In this document: in pieces, positions 1-6,445 of the stretch
How positions within the stretch are numbered: position 1 is the first letter of the stretch
How the letters are laid out: every line of letters starts with the position of its first letter
Assembly: GCA_021629085.1 (NCBI GenBank)
Contig: JAJXRJ010000052.1
Coordinates: 1 to 9,252, forward strand
Direction of reading: 5' to 3'
DNA length: 9,252 bases
Source: Oscillospiraceae bacterium
Lineage (GTDB): Bacteria; Bacillota; Clostridia; UMGS1810
The notes under the pieces: generated by a model
What the model was told of the DNA's origin: nothing
Seen by the model: the letters and a program-made list of their open reading frames with translations, nothing else
Databases searched by the model: none
Program-made: the position numbers and the translations under genes

Positions 1-54
1 GCCAATATCTGTTTTACCCTTGTTTGGACTTTACACAAAATCTGAGACAGACCC
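1..54 (-). mobile_element. Possible terminal inverted repeat of an IS256/Mutator-type element, rest off window
   Basis: Read on the minus strand, positions 54-30 begin GGGTCTGTCTCAGA and run into TTTTGTGTAAAG. IS256-family ends commonly have a variable outer tip followed by a TGTGTAAA-like inner part, so this would be the outer end of an element whose body continues left of position 1. Neither the transposase nor the second repeat is in the window, so the call rests on resemblance only. An alternative reading is the 3' part of a broken gene: minus-strand codons from about 119 to 1 are open and include a DTGLGLSQI-like string resembling a histidine-kinase G box, but no start or other kinase motif supports it. 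Confidence 0.3.
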
Positions 55-165
55 AGGCCTGTATCTCTTTTGTTATGTTCGGTAAAATCAAACTTTTCCG
101 TATTTAAAATTTAGCTGCTTTCATCAATCCATAGTGCCCGCGAAACCGGAACTTGTTTTTGCATA

Positions 166-1743
166 TTAAAGCCCGGTCGCAAATTCATCTATTAAATATC
201 TGCCGTCATCTTGCCGCTGCAAAATCAGGTAGAATGATGTGGGATTTCTGCCTTCTGAAAACACAGAATTTCCATCAAATTCTATTTTGTAAAGAGAGAC
301 CTCTATAAATGCCCTATCCGATGTTTCCAAACTGCCATTTGCATATGACATACTTTTAATTGACGCGTTTTTCATTCCAAACACACAGGAATCCTCGAAA
401 AATTTATCAACACAGTTTTCCGTACAATAGCCCTTCATTTTTTCAAAATCCAATTTATGAAAAGCCTTGAAAAGCAATTCAACTGTGCCATATGGTGTTG
501 TCATTTTTTCCGAATCTTTTTGTAACCCGATTTCAAACGAATACAAGGCCTTATCCTCATTACTGGGAATAATAAGCGCCTCAATTTTCCCATTATCCCA
601 ATTTATGTAACTTTCCTCATCGTTTATAACGCCCACCTTTTCAAACATCTCCCTCAGCGGCACATACACTTCGCCGTTTTCGATAAACGGCTTATTGACA
701 AGTTCGATTACCTCGCCGTTGTTTGTGATCTCAACCGTATAATCCTCCCCGGCCAGCCCCGACAGCACCCCGCTTGCGAATACCGTTGTGGAAAGCATTG
801 CAAGGGCAACCACTGCTGACAGCACTGATGCAAGTTTGCTTGTCGCTTTCTTCGTTTTCATCATTAGAAACCTCCTTTTCAGCATTTTTTTACTGCCCGC
901 CATTTGTGTGGTAAGGGGGATTTGTTTTGCCTTTCCCATGGGCAGCAGGGACAGGAGCGTTTCAATATAGCGCATTTCCTCGTTTTTGCTCAAATCCCGC
1001 GTGACTGCCATGTCGCATGAGATTTCACACTCGATATTGATTTGCTTTGCGACAACCCATATCATGGGGTTAAACCAATGCAAACACTTCACAAACACCG
1101 CAATCCATTTGTATAAAATATCGTGCCGTTTTAAATGTGTCATCTCGTGGCGGAGTATGTTGTTGAATTGTTCCTCCGTAAACTCGCGGGCAGGCAGGAC
1201 AAGGGTGGGCTTTATGATCCCAACCAGAAACGGCGAGGACGTATTTTCCCACATGCGGACTTTGACCTTTCTTTTGGTAAAACCCGCAAGCTCCGGGCAG
1301 GAAACAGGCACAGAAGTTTTACGCATTTCCATCATCAGCCGTATGTAGCCTGCAAGGTGTATCAGCAGCAGTATAACTGCACCTGCAAGCCATACATACG
1401 CAATCATATTCATTCTGTTATCAACAACGCTTTTAATAAAACCGGTTCCCGCTTGCAGAAGATTTGTTCCCGGGTTTGCCAACGGCGCTGGTGCAGCTGC
1501 AGCTGTATTTTGCGCTTGCCCCGTCTGTGCTGTCTGCTCCGTTTGTGTGGCCGGCAAAACGGTCGGTATCGTATTTGCCACCTGCGGCAGGCTGAACCGC
1601 ACCGGGAGCAGCATGGTAATAAGCACAGCGAGCCAGATATAATAGTGCCACGCATACCCGAACACCTTTTTTGTAAACGGCCTTAAAAGCAAAATCACCG
1701 CCGCTAAACACGCGCCCGCAAGGGTGGGGAAAAGCAAGGACAC
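166..1743 (-). CDS. M56-family (BlaR1/MecR1-type) membrane peptidase with stalk and DUF4829-like C-terminus
   Basis: Probable antirepressor: a membrane zinc protease that in this family relieves repression by a BlaI/MecI-type repressor when its outer domain senses a signal. Numbering from the GTG at 1743 (525 aa): membrane segments lie near 6-20 and 34-48, a Gln/Ala/Pro-rich outer loop near 58-95, a third segment near 113-134, and the zinc motif HEMTH at 199-203 with the likely third ligand in ECEISCD around 240. A basic KRRF stretch (289-292) sits before the fourth segment (about 304-324), in the region where BlaR1 proteins self-cleave. The outside part has a copper-amine-oxidase-N-type stalk repeat (about 343-390) and then a DUF4829-like domain to the end; no penicillin-binding domain is present, so beta-lactam sensing is not supported. 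An ATG at 1761 would add six residues, but MRGG there is the translated SD (GGAGGT, six bases before the GTG). No blaI-like gene is adjacent. Confidence 0.87.
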   Translation of the reverse strand: MSLLFPTLAGACLAAVILLLRPFTKKVFGYAWHYYIWLAVLITMLLPVRFSLPQVANTIPTVLPATQTEQTAQTGQAQNTAAAAPAPLANPGTNLLQAGTGFIKSVVDNRMNMIAYVWLAGAVILLLIHLAGYIRLMMEMRKTSVPVSCPELAGFTKRKVKVRMWENTSSPFLVGIIKPTLVLPAREFTEEQFNNILRHEMTHLKRHDILYKWIAVFVKCLHWFNPMIWVVAKQINIECEISCDMAVTRDLSKNEEMRYIETLLSLLPMGKAKQIPLTTQMAGSKKMLKRRFLMMKTKKATSKLASVLSAVVALAMLSTTVFASGVLSGLAGEDYTVEITNNGEVIELVNKPFIENGEVYVPLREMFEKVGVINDEESYINWDNGKIEALIIPSNEDKALYSFEIGLQKDSEKMTTPYGTVELLFKAFHKLDFEKMKGYCTENCVDKFFEDSCVFGMKNASIKSMSYANGSLETSDRAFIEVSLYKIEFDGNSVFSEGRNPTSFYLILQRQDDGRYLIDEFATGL

Positions 1744-1749
1744 GAAAAC

Positions 1750-1755
1750 ACCTCC
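1750..1755 (-). promoter_or_regulatory. Ribosome binding site deciding a GTG start for the M56 gene
   Basis: GGAGGT on the minus strand lies six bases before the GTG at 1743, ideal spacing. The longer reading frame from ATG 1761 would place this SD inside the coding sequence. A weaker GAGGT lies eight bases before that ATG, inside the proximal operator, so the longer start is not excluded. Confidence 0.6.
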
Positions 1756-1766
1756 GCGCATTTTAT

Positions 1767-1805
1767 TCTACCTCAGTAGACATATATAGTCTACCACGGT
1801 AGACT
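1767..1805. promoter_or_regulatory. Double BlaI/MecI-type operator
   Basis: Two dyads share the form TCTAC-N4-GTAGA: 1767-1780 (spacer ctca) and 1790-1803 (spacer cacg); the second extends to seven-base arms, AGTCTAC/GTAGACT, at 1788-1805. Their centres are 23 bp apart, about two helical turns. The inner half-sites also form a perfect inverted repeat, GTAGAC-N7-GTCTAC, at 1776-1794. The TAC-N4-GTA core matches the known BlaI/MecI/CopY site type (TACANNTGTA). The distal dyad covers the -10 box and the proximal dyad lies over the start of the transcript, as expected for repression. That a BlaI-type repressor binds here is inferred. Confidence 0.75.
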
Positions 1806-1816
1806 TCATTTGTCAA
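1788..1816 (-). promoter_or_regulatory. Promoter of the M56 gene
   Basis: Minus-strand TTGACA (1816-1811, a perfect -35), a 17-base spacer and TAGACT (1793-1788, four of six matches) form a sigma-A-type promoter about 45 bases before the GTG start. The -10 box lies inside the distal operator dyad. Confidence 0.65.
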
Positions 1817-1874
1817 TCCTTTTTTGAAAAGGAACGAAATTTATTTTTTCTTTTGCAATAATGCGTTTGCAATC

Positions 1875-1916
1875 GTAATAAAAAAATTCCGCAGGACCAT
1901 CTCTAATCCTGCGGAA
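1875..1916 (-). terminator. Minus-strand intrinsic terminator with no gene upstream
   Basis: A perfect 10-bp stem, TTCCGCAGGA (1887-1896) with TCCTGCGGAA (1907-1916), closes a 10-base loop. On the minus strand it is followed directly by six T (1886-1881). On the plus strand it is followed by tatgcttcc, so it works only toward the left. No minus-strand gene is recognised to its right, where the plus-strand operon promoter lies. It may insulate the repressed M56 promoter from upstream transcription, or be left from a deleted gene. Confidence 0.7.
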
Positions 1917-1971
1917 TATGCTTCCTTATGAACTTCTGCCTATCATCAGGTGAGGGGCTTTTTTGACTTTT
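1903..1971 (-). pseudogene. Possible 3' remnant of a lost gene
   Basis: Minus-strand codons from 1971 to 1906 are open between a TAA (1974-1972) and a TAG (1905-1903) and encode a hydrophilic tail ending PDDRQKFIRKHIPQD. The stop lies in the loop of the minus-strand terminator. It has no start codon or SD and I do not recognise the peptide. It is offered only because it would explain the terminator; 22 open codons can arise by chance. Confidence 0.15.
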
Positions 1972-1986
1972 TTACCCAAAATGATA

Positions 1987-2015
1987 TTGCTTTAAAGTTG
2001 GTTCTATGCTATAAT
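1987..2015 (+). promoter_or_regulatory. Promoter of the four-gene plus-strand operon
   Basis: TTGCTT (1987-1992), a 17-base spacer and a perfect TATAAT (2010-2015) form a sigma-A-type promoter. Transcription would begin near 2022, giving a leader of about 29 bases that contains the strong SD GGAGGA (2041-2046) before ATG 2051. No clear operator was seen beside it. Confidence 0.65.
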
Positions 2016-2050
2016 TTTAGAAAAAATGGGGGAGAAAGGCGGAGGAAAAT

Positions 2051-4021
2051 ATGAAAAAAAGGCAGATACACCTGGATTTTCACACCTCGGAATCAATTGA
2101 AAATATTGGAGAGAAATTTTCAAAACAGCAGTTTCAAGAGGCACTAAGAGCGGGACATGTGAATTCCATTACACTGTTTTCCAAGTGCCACCACGGCTGG
2201 GCATATCATCCGAGCACAGCAAATGAAACCCACCCGCATTTAAGCTTTGATTTGCTGGGCGCACAATTGGAAGCCGCCCATGAAATTGGTGTAAAAACGC
2301 CCATTTACCTGTCAGCCGGATTTGACGAAAAAGCTGCAAGGCGGCACAAAGACTGGATTGCAATTAGCAAATTGGGGGACGTGCCGGATTTTTCAGTTCC
2401 GTACTTTAAACGATTATGTATGAACACACCGTATTTGGATTACCTTTTAAAACAGGTTGAAGAAGTTTTGACACGCTATGACGGCGATGGGATTTTTTTA
2501 GATATTGCGGGTGTACATAAATGCTATTGCAAACATTGCTGTGCCAGCATGCAGGCGCGGGGATGGGATATTCACAATGACGCGCACGTCTTAGCGCTTG
2601 CCGAGGAGGTATACGCCAATTATACCAGACGCGTCCGCGAAACGGTGGACAAAATAAAGCCGGGGCACAAGGTGTTTCATAATGACGGGCACATTCGATG
2701 CGGCAGAAGGGATTTGGCGCATATGAACTCCCACTTGGAGCTGGAAAGCCTGCCAACCGGCGGCTGGGGCTATGACCATTTCCCCATCTCAGCGGGATAC
2801 GCCCGGACGTTGGGGATGGAATTTTTGGGCATGACGGGCAAATTCCATAAAAGCTGGGGCGAATTCGGCGGTTTTAAACACCCAAACGCATTGCGGTATG
2901 AAGCGGCGCTGTCGGTGGCAAACGGCGCTGCAATTTCAGTGGGCGACCAACTGCATCCCTCCGGTGAAATGGACATGGCGACCTATCATCTTATTGGGAA
3001 AGCATATGCGGAAATTGAGGCAATCGAACCGTGGCTGGAAAACGGAACCAATGTTGCAGATATTGCAGTTTTATCGCAGGAGGCCATATTAAATTATTAT
3101 GAAAAGCTGGATATGGAAGCGGTAGGGCGCAATTTTTCAAGCGATACCGGCGCAGTACGCATATTGCTGGAAGGCAAATATTTATTTGATGTAGTGGACA
3201 CAGAAACAGATTTATCTGCGTATAAAATTGTGATTTTACCGGACTGCGCTTTGTTGGATACCAATTTAGAGCACAAGCTAAAAGCCTTTGTGGAAGGCGG
3301 CGGAAAGATTTTAGCAAGCGGTATATCTGGCATGAATCGGAATAAAACGGGCTATGTGTTCCATTTTGGCGCGGAATGGGAAGGGGAAAATCACTACCAA
3401 CCCGATTACTGCCGTCCGCGTTTTGAAATTCCCAATCTTGGTATTTCCGACTTTGTTTGCTATGAAGCGGGGCAGCGGCTAAAATTGAAAGACGGAAATG
3501 AGCTTGCCGCCCGGATCGACCCTTATTTTAACCGTACGGCAGAACATTTCTGCTCCCATTTACACACGCCGTCCAGCGGCAATTACGGCGGGCCCAGTGT
3601 GACAGAAGGCAGCGACGGCATTTTAATTAGCTGGAATATTTTTGCAGAATATGCCAAACAAGGCAGCATCATCTGCAAGGAAATTGTAAAATTTGCATTG
3701 GACCGGCTGTTGGGAGAGAGAAAAACCATACGGACAAACCTGGGCGCCCAAGGGATTGTTATGGCGGCAGACTGCGGGGATTTTATGCGGAATCATCTGC
3801 TTTATGGTGTGCCGGTAAAGCGTGGGAACGGAGTTGAAGTTATTGAAGACCTTCTGCCGGTTTATGACGTACAAGTGTCAGTGCAGGTTGGAGAAAAGAA
3901 GGTAAAACGCGTTTTTCTTGCGCCTGATAAAGAAGAAATCCCGTTTACGCAAACTGGCGCGGTGATTTCGTATACGATACCAAAGCTTATCAATCATCAG
4001 CTTGTGATTTTGGAATTCTAA
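2051..4021 (+). CDS. Glycoside hydrolase, GHL6/GH42-like, possibly GH151 alpha-L-fucosidase
   Basis: First gene of the operon; 656 aa without a signal peptide or membrane segment, so cytoplasmic. The N-terminal half (about 5-330) looks like a TIM-barrel hydrolase of the 'hypothetical glycosyl hydrolase 6' type: LDFHTSE at 8-14, KCHHGWAYHPS at 45-55, an acidic strand DGIFLDI (146-152; D151 is the candidate nucleophile), a Cys cluster CYCKHCC (158-164), HLELESL (228-234; a Glu here could be the acid/base) and GDQLHPSGEMD (298-308). Residues about 335-430 resemble the amidotransferase-like trimerisation domain of GH42 enzymes (YKIVILPDCALLD, VEGGGKILASG), and a beta-rich tail follows. GH151 alpha-L-fucosidases share this layout, but the family is assigned from memory of motifs and the substrate is unproven. 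ATG 2051 has GGAGGA five bases upstream. Confidence 0.72.
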   Translation: MKKRQIHLDFHTSESIENIGEKFSKQQFQEALRAGHVNSITLFSKCHHGWAYHPSTANETHPHLSFDLLGAQLEAAHEIGVKTPIYLSAGFDEKAARRHKDWIAISKLGDVPDFSVPYFKRLCMNTPYLDYLLKQVEEVLTRYDGDGIFLDIAGVHKCYCKHCCASMQARGWDIHNDAHVLALAEEVYANYTRRVRETVDKIKPGHKVFHNDGHIRCGRRDLAHMNSHLELESLPTGGWGYDHFPISAGYARTLGMEFLGMTGKFHKSWGEFGGFKHPNALRYEAALSVANGAAISVGDQLHPSGEMDMATYHLIGKAYAEIEAIEPWLENGTNVADIAVLSQEAILNYYEKLDMEAVGRNFSSDTGAVRILLEGKYLFDVVDTETDLSAYKIVILPDCALLDTNLEHKLKAFVEGGGKILASGISGMNRNKTGYVFHFGAEWEGENHYQPDYCRPRFEIPNLGISDFVCYEAGQRLKLKDGNELAARIDPYFNRTAEHFCSHLHTPSSGNYGGPSVTEGSDGILISWNIFAEYAKQGSIICKEIVKFALDRLLGERKTIRTNLGAQGIVMAADCGDFMRNHLLYGVPVKRGNGVEVIEDLLPVYDVQVSVQVGEKKVKRVFLAPDKEEIPFTQTGAVISYTIPKLINHQLVILEF

Positions 4022-4024
4022 AAC

Positions 4025-4031
4025 GGGGGAG
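4025..4031 (+). promoter_or_regulatory. Ribosome binding site favouring a TTG start for the small membrane protein
   Basis: GGGGGAG ends directly against ATG 4032, which leaves no room for initiation there, but lies six bases before the in-frame TTG at 4038. TTG 4038 is therefore the better start and removes only two residues. Confidence 0.5.
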
Positions 4032-4037
4032 ATGGCT

Positions 4038-4418
4038 TTGCGGCAAATCAGGCAGTATTTCGTATATGGTGTGATTGTTATCATTTTGATTTATCTTGTG
4101 GTGATGGTTGTATCCTATATGAATGGGCAAGAAACACAGCCAAAGCTCCCGGATGGGGTGGATTTTAGCACGTTTGACCAGGCGCTTTGGGAAGCGTATC
4201 CATACGCCAGAGCACAGATGGTTGAGGATCTGCTGACAAAGTATGACATGAATGCAATGTCGCGCGACGAGGTAATATCGCTTTTAGGCACAAATGCTGC
4301 AACCGATGTAGGCGGCGGAATTCTCTACACCATTGGACAGGGGCAATATACAAAGTGCCTGGCAATCTATTTTGACAGTGCAGGCAAGGTGCGGGAATTT
4401 ACGGTTTACGACGACTGA
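4038..4418 (+). CDS. Small membrane-anchored protein with a BamE/SmpA-like domain
   Basis: About 126 aa and not a member of a family I can name. A short basic N-terminus (RQIRQ) precedes one membrane helix at about 9-27, so the rest should face outside as a signal-anchored domain. After a linker (about 28-55), the segment MVEDLLTKYD with MSRDEVISLLG (61-84), a GGGILYTIG strand and a final AIYFDSAGKVREFTV strand follow the pattern of BamE/SmpA-like small alpha/beta domains, which in Gram-positives occur in many uncharacterised proteins. The gap is 16 bases from the hydrolase upstream and 14 to the NagZ lipoprotein downstream, so co-expression is likely. The start choice is TTG 4038 on SD spacing; ATG 4032 is the alternative (128 aa). 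Function unknown. Confidence 0.72.
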   Translation: MRQIRQYFVYGVIVIILIYLVVMVVSYMNGQETQPKLPDGVDFSTFDQALWEAYPYARAQMVEDLLTKYDMNAMSRDEVISLLGTNAATDVGGGILYTIGQGQYTKCLAIYFDSAGKVREFTVYDD

Positions 4419-4432
4419 AAGGATGAATCTGC

Positions 4433-5635
4433 ATGTTAAAAAAACGGCTGATAACAGGGATTTTGGCAATTTTTATACTGACACTGTGCGGATGCACGCC
4501 AAGCGAACAAGTGCCGGAAAATGACGCGCCGGATGCGGCACAGTCTCAAAGTGCAGCGCCAGAATCAACCAAGCAGCCAAAACCAGATAGAATGAAGGAA
4601 TTGCTGCAGTCTATGACGCTGGAAGAAAAAATTTATCAGCTGTTTTTTGTCACGCCGGAGGATTTATCCGGCACAAATACGACAACAACGGCAGATGAAA
4701 CATTTTTGGAAACGTTAAAACAGCGGCCGGTGGGCGGTATGGTTTTGTTTGCGAAAAATATTATAAACCGGCAGCAAACGGCAAACCTGATTTCCGCAGC
4801 GCAGAAGGGTTCCAAAATCCCTTTGTTTGTGGGTGTGGATGAAGAGGGCGGACGGGTTTCGCGTGTGTTTGCCAATCCAAATATGGGGTTTGAAGCAATC
4901 CCGCCTATGCTTCAAATTGGCAAAAGCGGAGACAAACAGCAGGCGTACGACGTGTCAAATACCATCGCCGCAGGAATTTCAGAGCTTGGGTTTAATCTGG
5001 ATTTTGCGCCAGTGGCAGATGTGCTCACCAATCCAAATAACACCGCCATTGGCAACCGGGCCTTTTCCAGCGACCCAAAGGTTGCCGCAGATATGGTGGC
5101 GGCCGCGGTAAAAGGGTTTCATGCAGGCGGGGTCAGCACAGCGGTGAAACATTTTCCAGGACATGGCAGCACCGTCGCCGATACCCACACTGGCTATACT
5201 GAGAGCACAAGCACGCTAGATGCGCTTCGCAAAACAGAGTTTTTGCCGTTTGCCGCTGGAATTGCAGCGGGCACTGACTTTGTAATGGTTGCACATATTT
5301 CATTGCCCAATGCCATAATGTCTGACACGCCAAGCTCACTTTCTAAAATGGTGATTACCGACCTTTTAAAGGGCGAACTTGAATTTAATGGGCTGGTGAT
5401 TACCGATTCTTTGCGCATGGGCGCGGTAACGGACAGCTATACTCCCGGAGAAGCGGCTGTAGCGGCGCTTACGGCGGGTGTGGATGTACTCTTGATGCCA
5501 GAGAATTTGGAATTGGCGGCAAATGGGGTGCTGGAGGCGGTTAACGCGGGAACCATCAGCGAGCAGCGCATTGACGACAGCGTTTTAAAAATTCTTCGAA
5601 AAAAAGAAGCGCGAGGCATTATACAATCAAACTAA
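4433..5635 (+). CDS. nagZ: Beta-N-acetylhexosaminidase lipoprotein, GH3 NagZ type
   Basis: Removes terminal beta-linked GlcNAc, typically from GlcNAc-MurNAc muropeptides in peptidoglycan turnover. The 400-aa protein starts with a basic, hydrophobic signal and a lipobox (LTLCGC; C21 is the likely lipidated Cys), then a low-complexity linker to about 52, so it is anchored outside the membrane like the secreted NagZ of Bacillus. The GH3 barrel shows GVDEEGGRVSR (134-144), NLDFAPVADV (188-197), the NagZ signature KHFPGHGSTVADTH (239-252; D250 and H252 form the Asp-His acid/base pair) and VITDSLRMGAV (322-332; D325 is the nucleophile). The second GH3 domain found in beta-glucosidases is absent, as expected for NagZ. 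AAAGGA (4418-4423) serves as SD. Family assignment is firm; the exact substrate is inferred. Confidence 0.92.
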   Translation: MLKKRLITGILAIFILTLCGCTPSEQVPENDAPDAAQSQSAAPESTKQPKPDRMKELLQSMTLEEKIYQLFFVTPEDLSGTNTTTTADETFLETLKQRPVGGMVLFAKNIINRQQTANLISAAQKGSKIPLFVGVDEEGGRVSRVFANPNMGFEAIPPMLQIGKSGDKQQAYDVSNTIAAGISELGFNLDFAPVADVLTNPNNTAIGNRAFSSDPKVAADMVAAAVKGFHAGGVSTAVKHFPGHGSTVADTHTGYTESTSTLDALRKTEFLPFAAGIAAGTDFVMVAHISLPNAIMSDTPSSLSKMVITDLLKGELEFNGLVITDSLRMGAVTDSYTPGEAAVAALTAGVDVLLMPENLELAANGVLEAVNAGTISEQRIDDSVLKILRKKEARGIIQSN

Positions 5636-5651
5636 AACAGAGGTGCTATGT

Positions 5652-6422
5652 ATGGCAGATTGGAGTGCATCACAATATTTAAAATTTAAAAAGGAAAGAA
5701 CCCAGGCGGCGATTGATTTGGCTGGACGAATTGATATTGCTGACCCGTCGGATATTTTGGATGTTGGATGCGGGCCAGGTAACAGTACAGCGGTTTTACA
5801 AGAAGCATATCCAAAGGCCAGGATTTTGGGAATTGACAATTCAGATGACATGATTTGTGCCGCAAAAGCGGCGCATCCATCGCTAGAATTTCAAAAATGT
5901 GATGCAAGCACAGAGCTTGCCGCACTGGGGAAGTCATTTGACATTGTGTTTTCTAATGCATGCCTGCAGTGGATTCCCAATCATCGGCAGCTGATTTCAA
6001 ATTTGATGAAGCTGCTAACTCCCGGCGGTGAACTGGCGGTGCAGATCCCGATGAATTATGACGAACCCGTCCATCAAATTATTGGCCGCATTGCTAAAAG
6101 CGAACCGTGGTGCAAAAAGTTTTCGAACCCACGGACGTATTACAATTTAGCACCGGAAGAATACTACGACTTGCTGGCAAACGAAGCGAGTGATTTTAGC
6201 ATGTGGCAGACTACCTATTTTCACAGGATGCAGTCGCATGAAGCAATTATGGAGTGGTACCGTGCAACCGGGCTGCGTCCGTATTTGGACGCGCTTTGCG
6301 ACGAGGACGCTGCCGTGTTTTATCAAATGGTACTCACTGAGATTGAAAAGGCGTATCCCAAGCAGGAGAACGGAGAAGTGATTTTCCGGTTCCCGCGATT
6401 TTTCTTTGTCGCTAAAAAATAA
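5652..6422 (+). CDS. tam: Trans-aconitate 2-methyltransferase (Tam family)
   Basis: SAM-dependent cytoplasmic methyltransferase expected to methylate trans-aconitate, a by-product of cis-aconitate that inhibits aconitase. The 256-aa protein is collinear with E. coli Tam: N-terminal ADWSASQYLKFKKER, SAM motif I DILDVGCGPGNSTAVL (about 35-50), acidic GIDNSDDMI, a motif near FSNACLQWIPNH, and the family-specific tail including TTYFHRMQSHEAI, EWYRATGLRPYL and YPKQENGEVIFRFPRFF. ATG 5652 is chosen because AGAGG (5639-5643) lies eight bases before it and the N-terminus then matches E. coli MSDWNPS; the upstream in-frame GTG at 5643 overlaps that SD. It is the last operon gene, 16 bases after nagZ, and its stop runs into the terminator. 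Confidence 0.9.
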   Translation: MADWSASQYLKFKKERTQAAIDLAGRIDIADPSDILDVGCGPGNSTAVLQEAYPKARILGIDNSDDMICAAKAAHPSLEFQKCDASTELAALGKSFDIVFSNACLQWIPNHRQLISNLMKLLTPGGELAVQIPMNYDEPVHQIIGRIAKSEPWCKKFSNPRTYYNLAPEEYYDLLANEASDFSMWQTTYFHRMQSHEAIMEWYRATGLRPYLDALCDEDAAVFYQMVLTEIEKAYPKQENGEVIFRFPRFFFVAKK

Positions 6423-6445
6423 AAGAGCCGGCTGCCGGCTCTTTT
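6421..6445. terminator. Bidirectional terminator shared by the tam operon and murT-gatD
   Basis: AAAAGAGCCGG (6421-6431) and CCGGCTCTTTT (6435-6445) form an 11-bp stem with loop CTG. Each side gives a U-rich tail: TTTTATTTT on the plus strand and TTTTATTTTTT on the minus strand. The last two bases of the tam stop (6420-6422) and two bases of the gatD stop (6444-6446) are part of the stem. Confidence 0.85.

Noticed and set aside
1..119. Minus-strand open frame with a DTGLGLSQI string, like a histidine-kinase ATP-binding G box
   Set aside because: No start, no upstream kinase motifs, and an in-frame TAA just before it; the same bases read well as an IS256-type end. Kept as an alternative because the frame runs off the window.
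1135..1686. Plus-strand 183-aa open frame opposite the M56 gene
   Set aside because: Shadow of the M56 coding sequence: Arg/Cys-rich translation, no domain, no SD.
1740..1761. ATG 1761 as start of the M56 gene
   Set aside because: The first codons are the SD itself (GGAGGT read as Gly-Gly), and GTG 1743 has ideal spacing and a family-like N-terminus. Not fully excluded, since GAGGT lies eight bases before the ATG.
1818..1832. Inverted repeat CCTTTT-N3-AAAAGG beside the -35 box of the M56 promoter
   Set aside because: Short and A/T-rich with no U-tract; likely chance, and no known regulator site was recognised.
5643..5651. GTG 5643 as start of tam
   Set aside because: It overlaps the SD AGAGG, and ATG 5652 gives the N-terminus that matches known Tam proteins.
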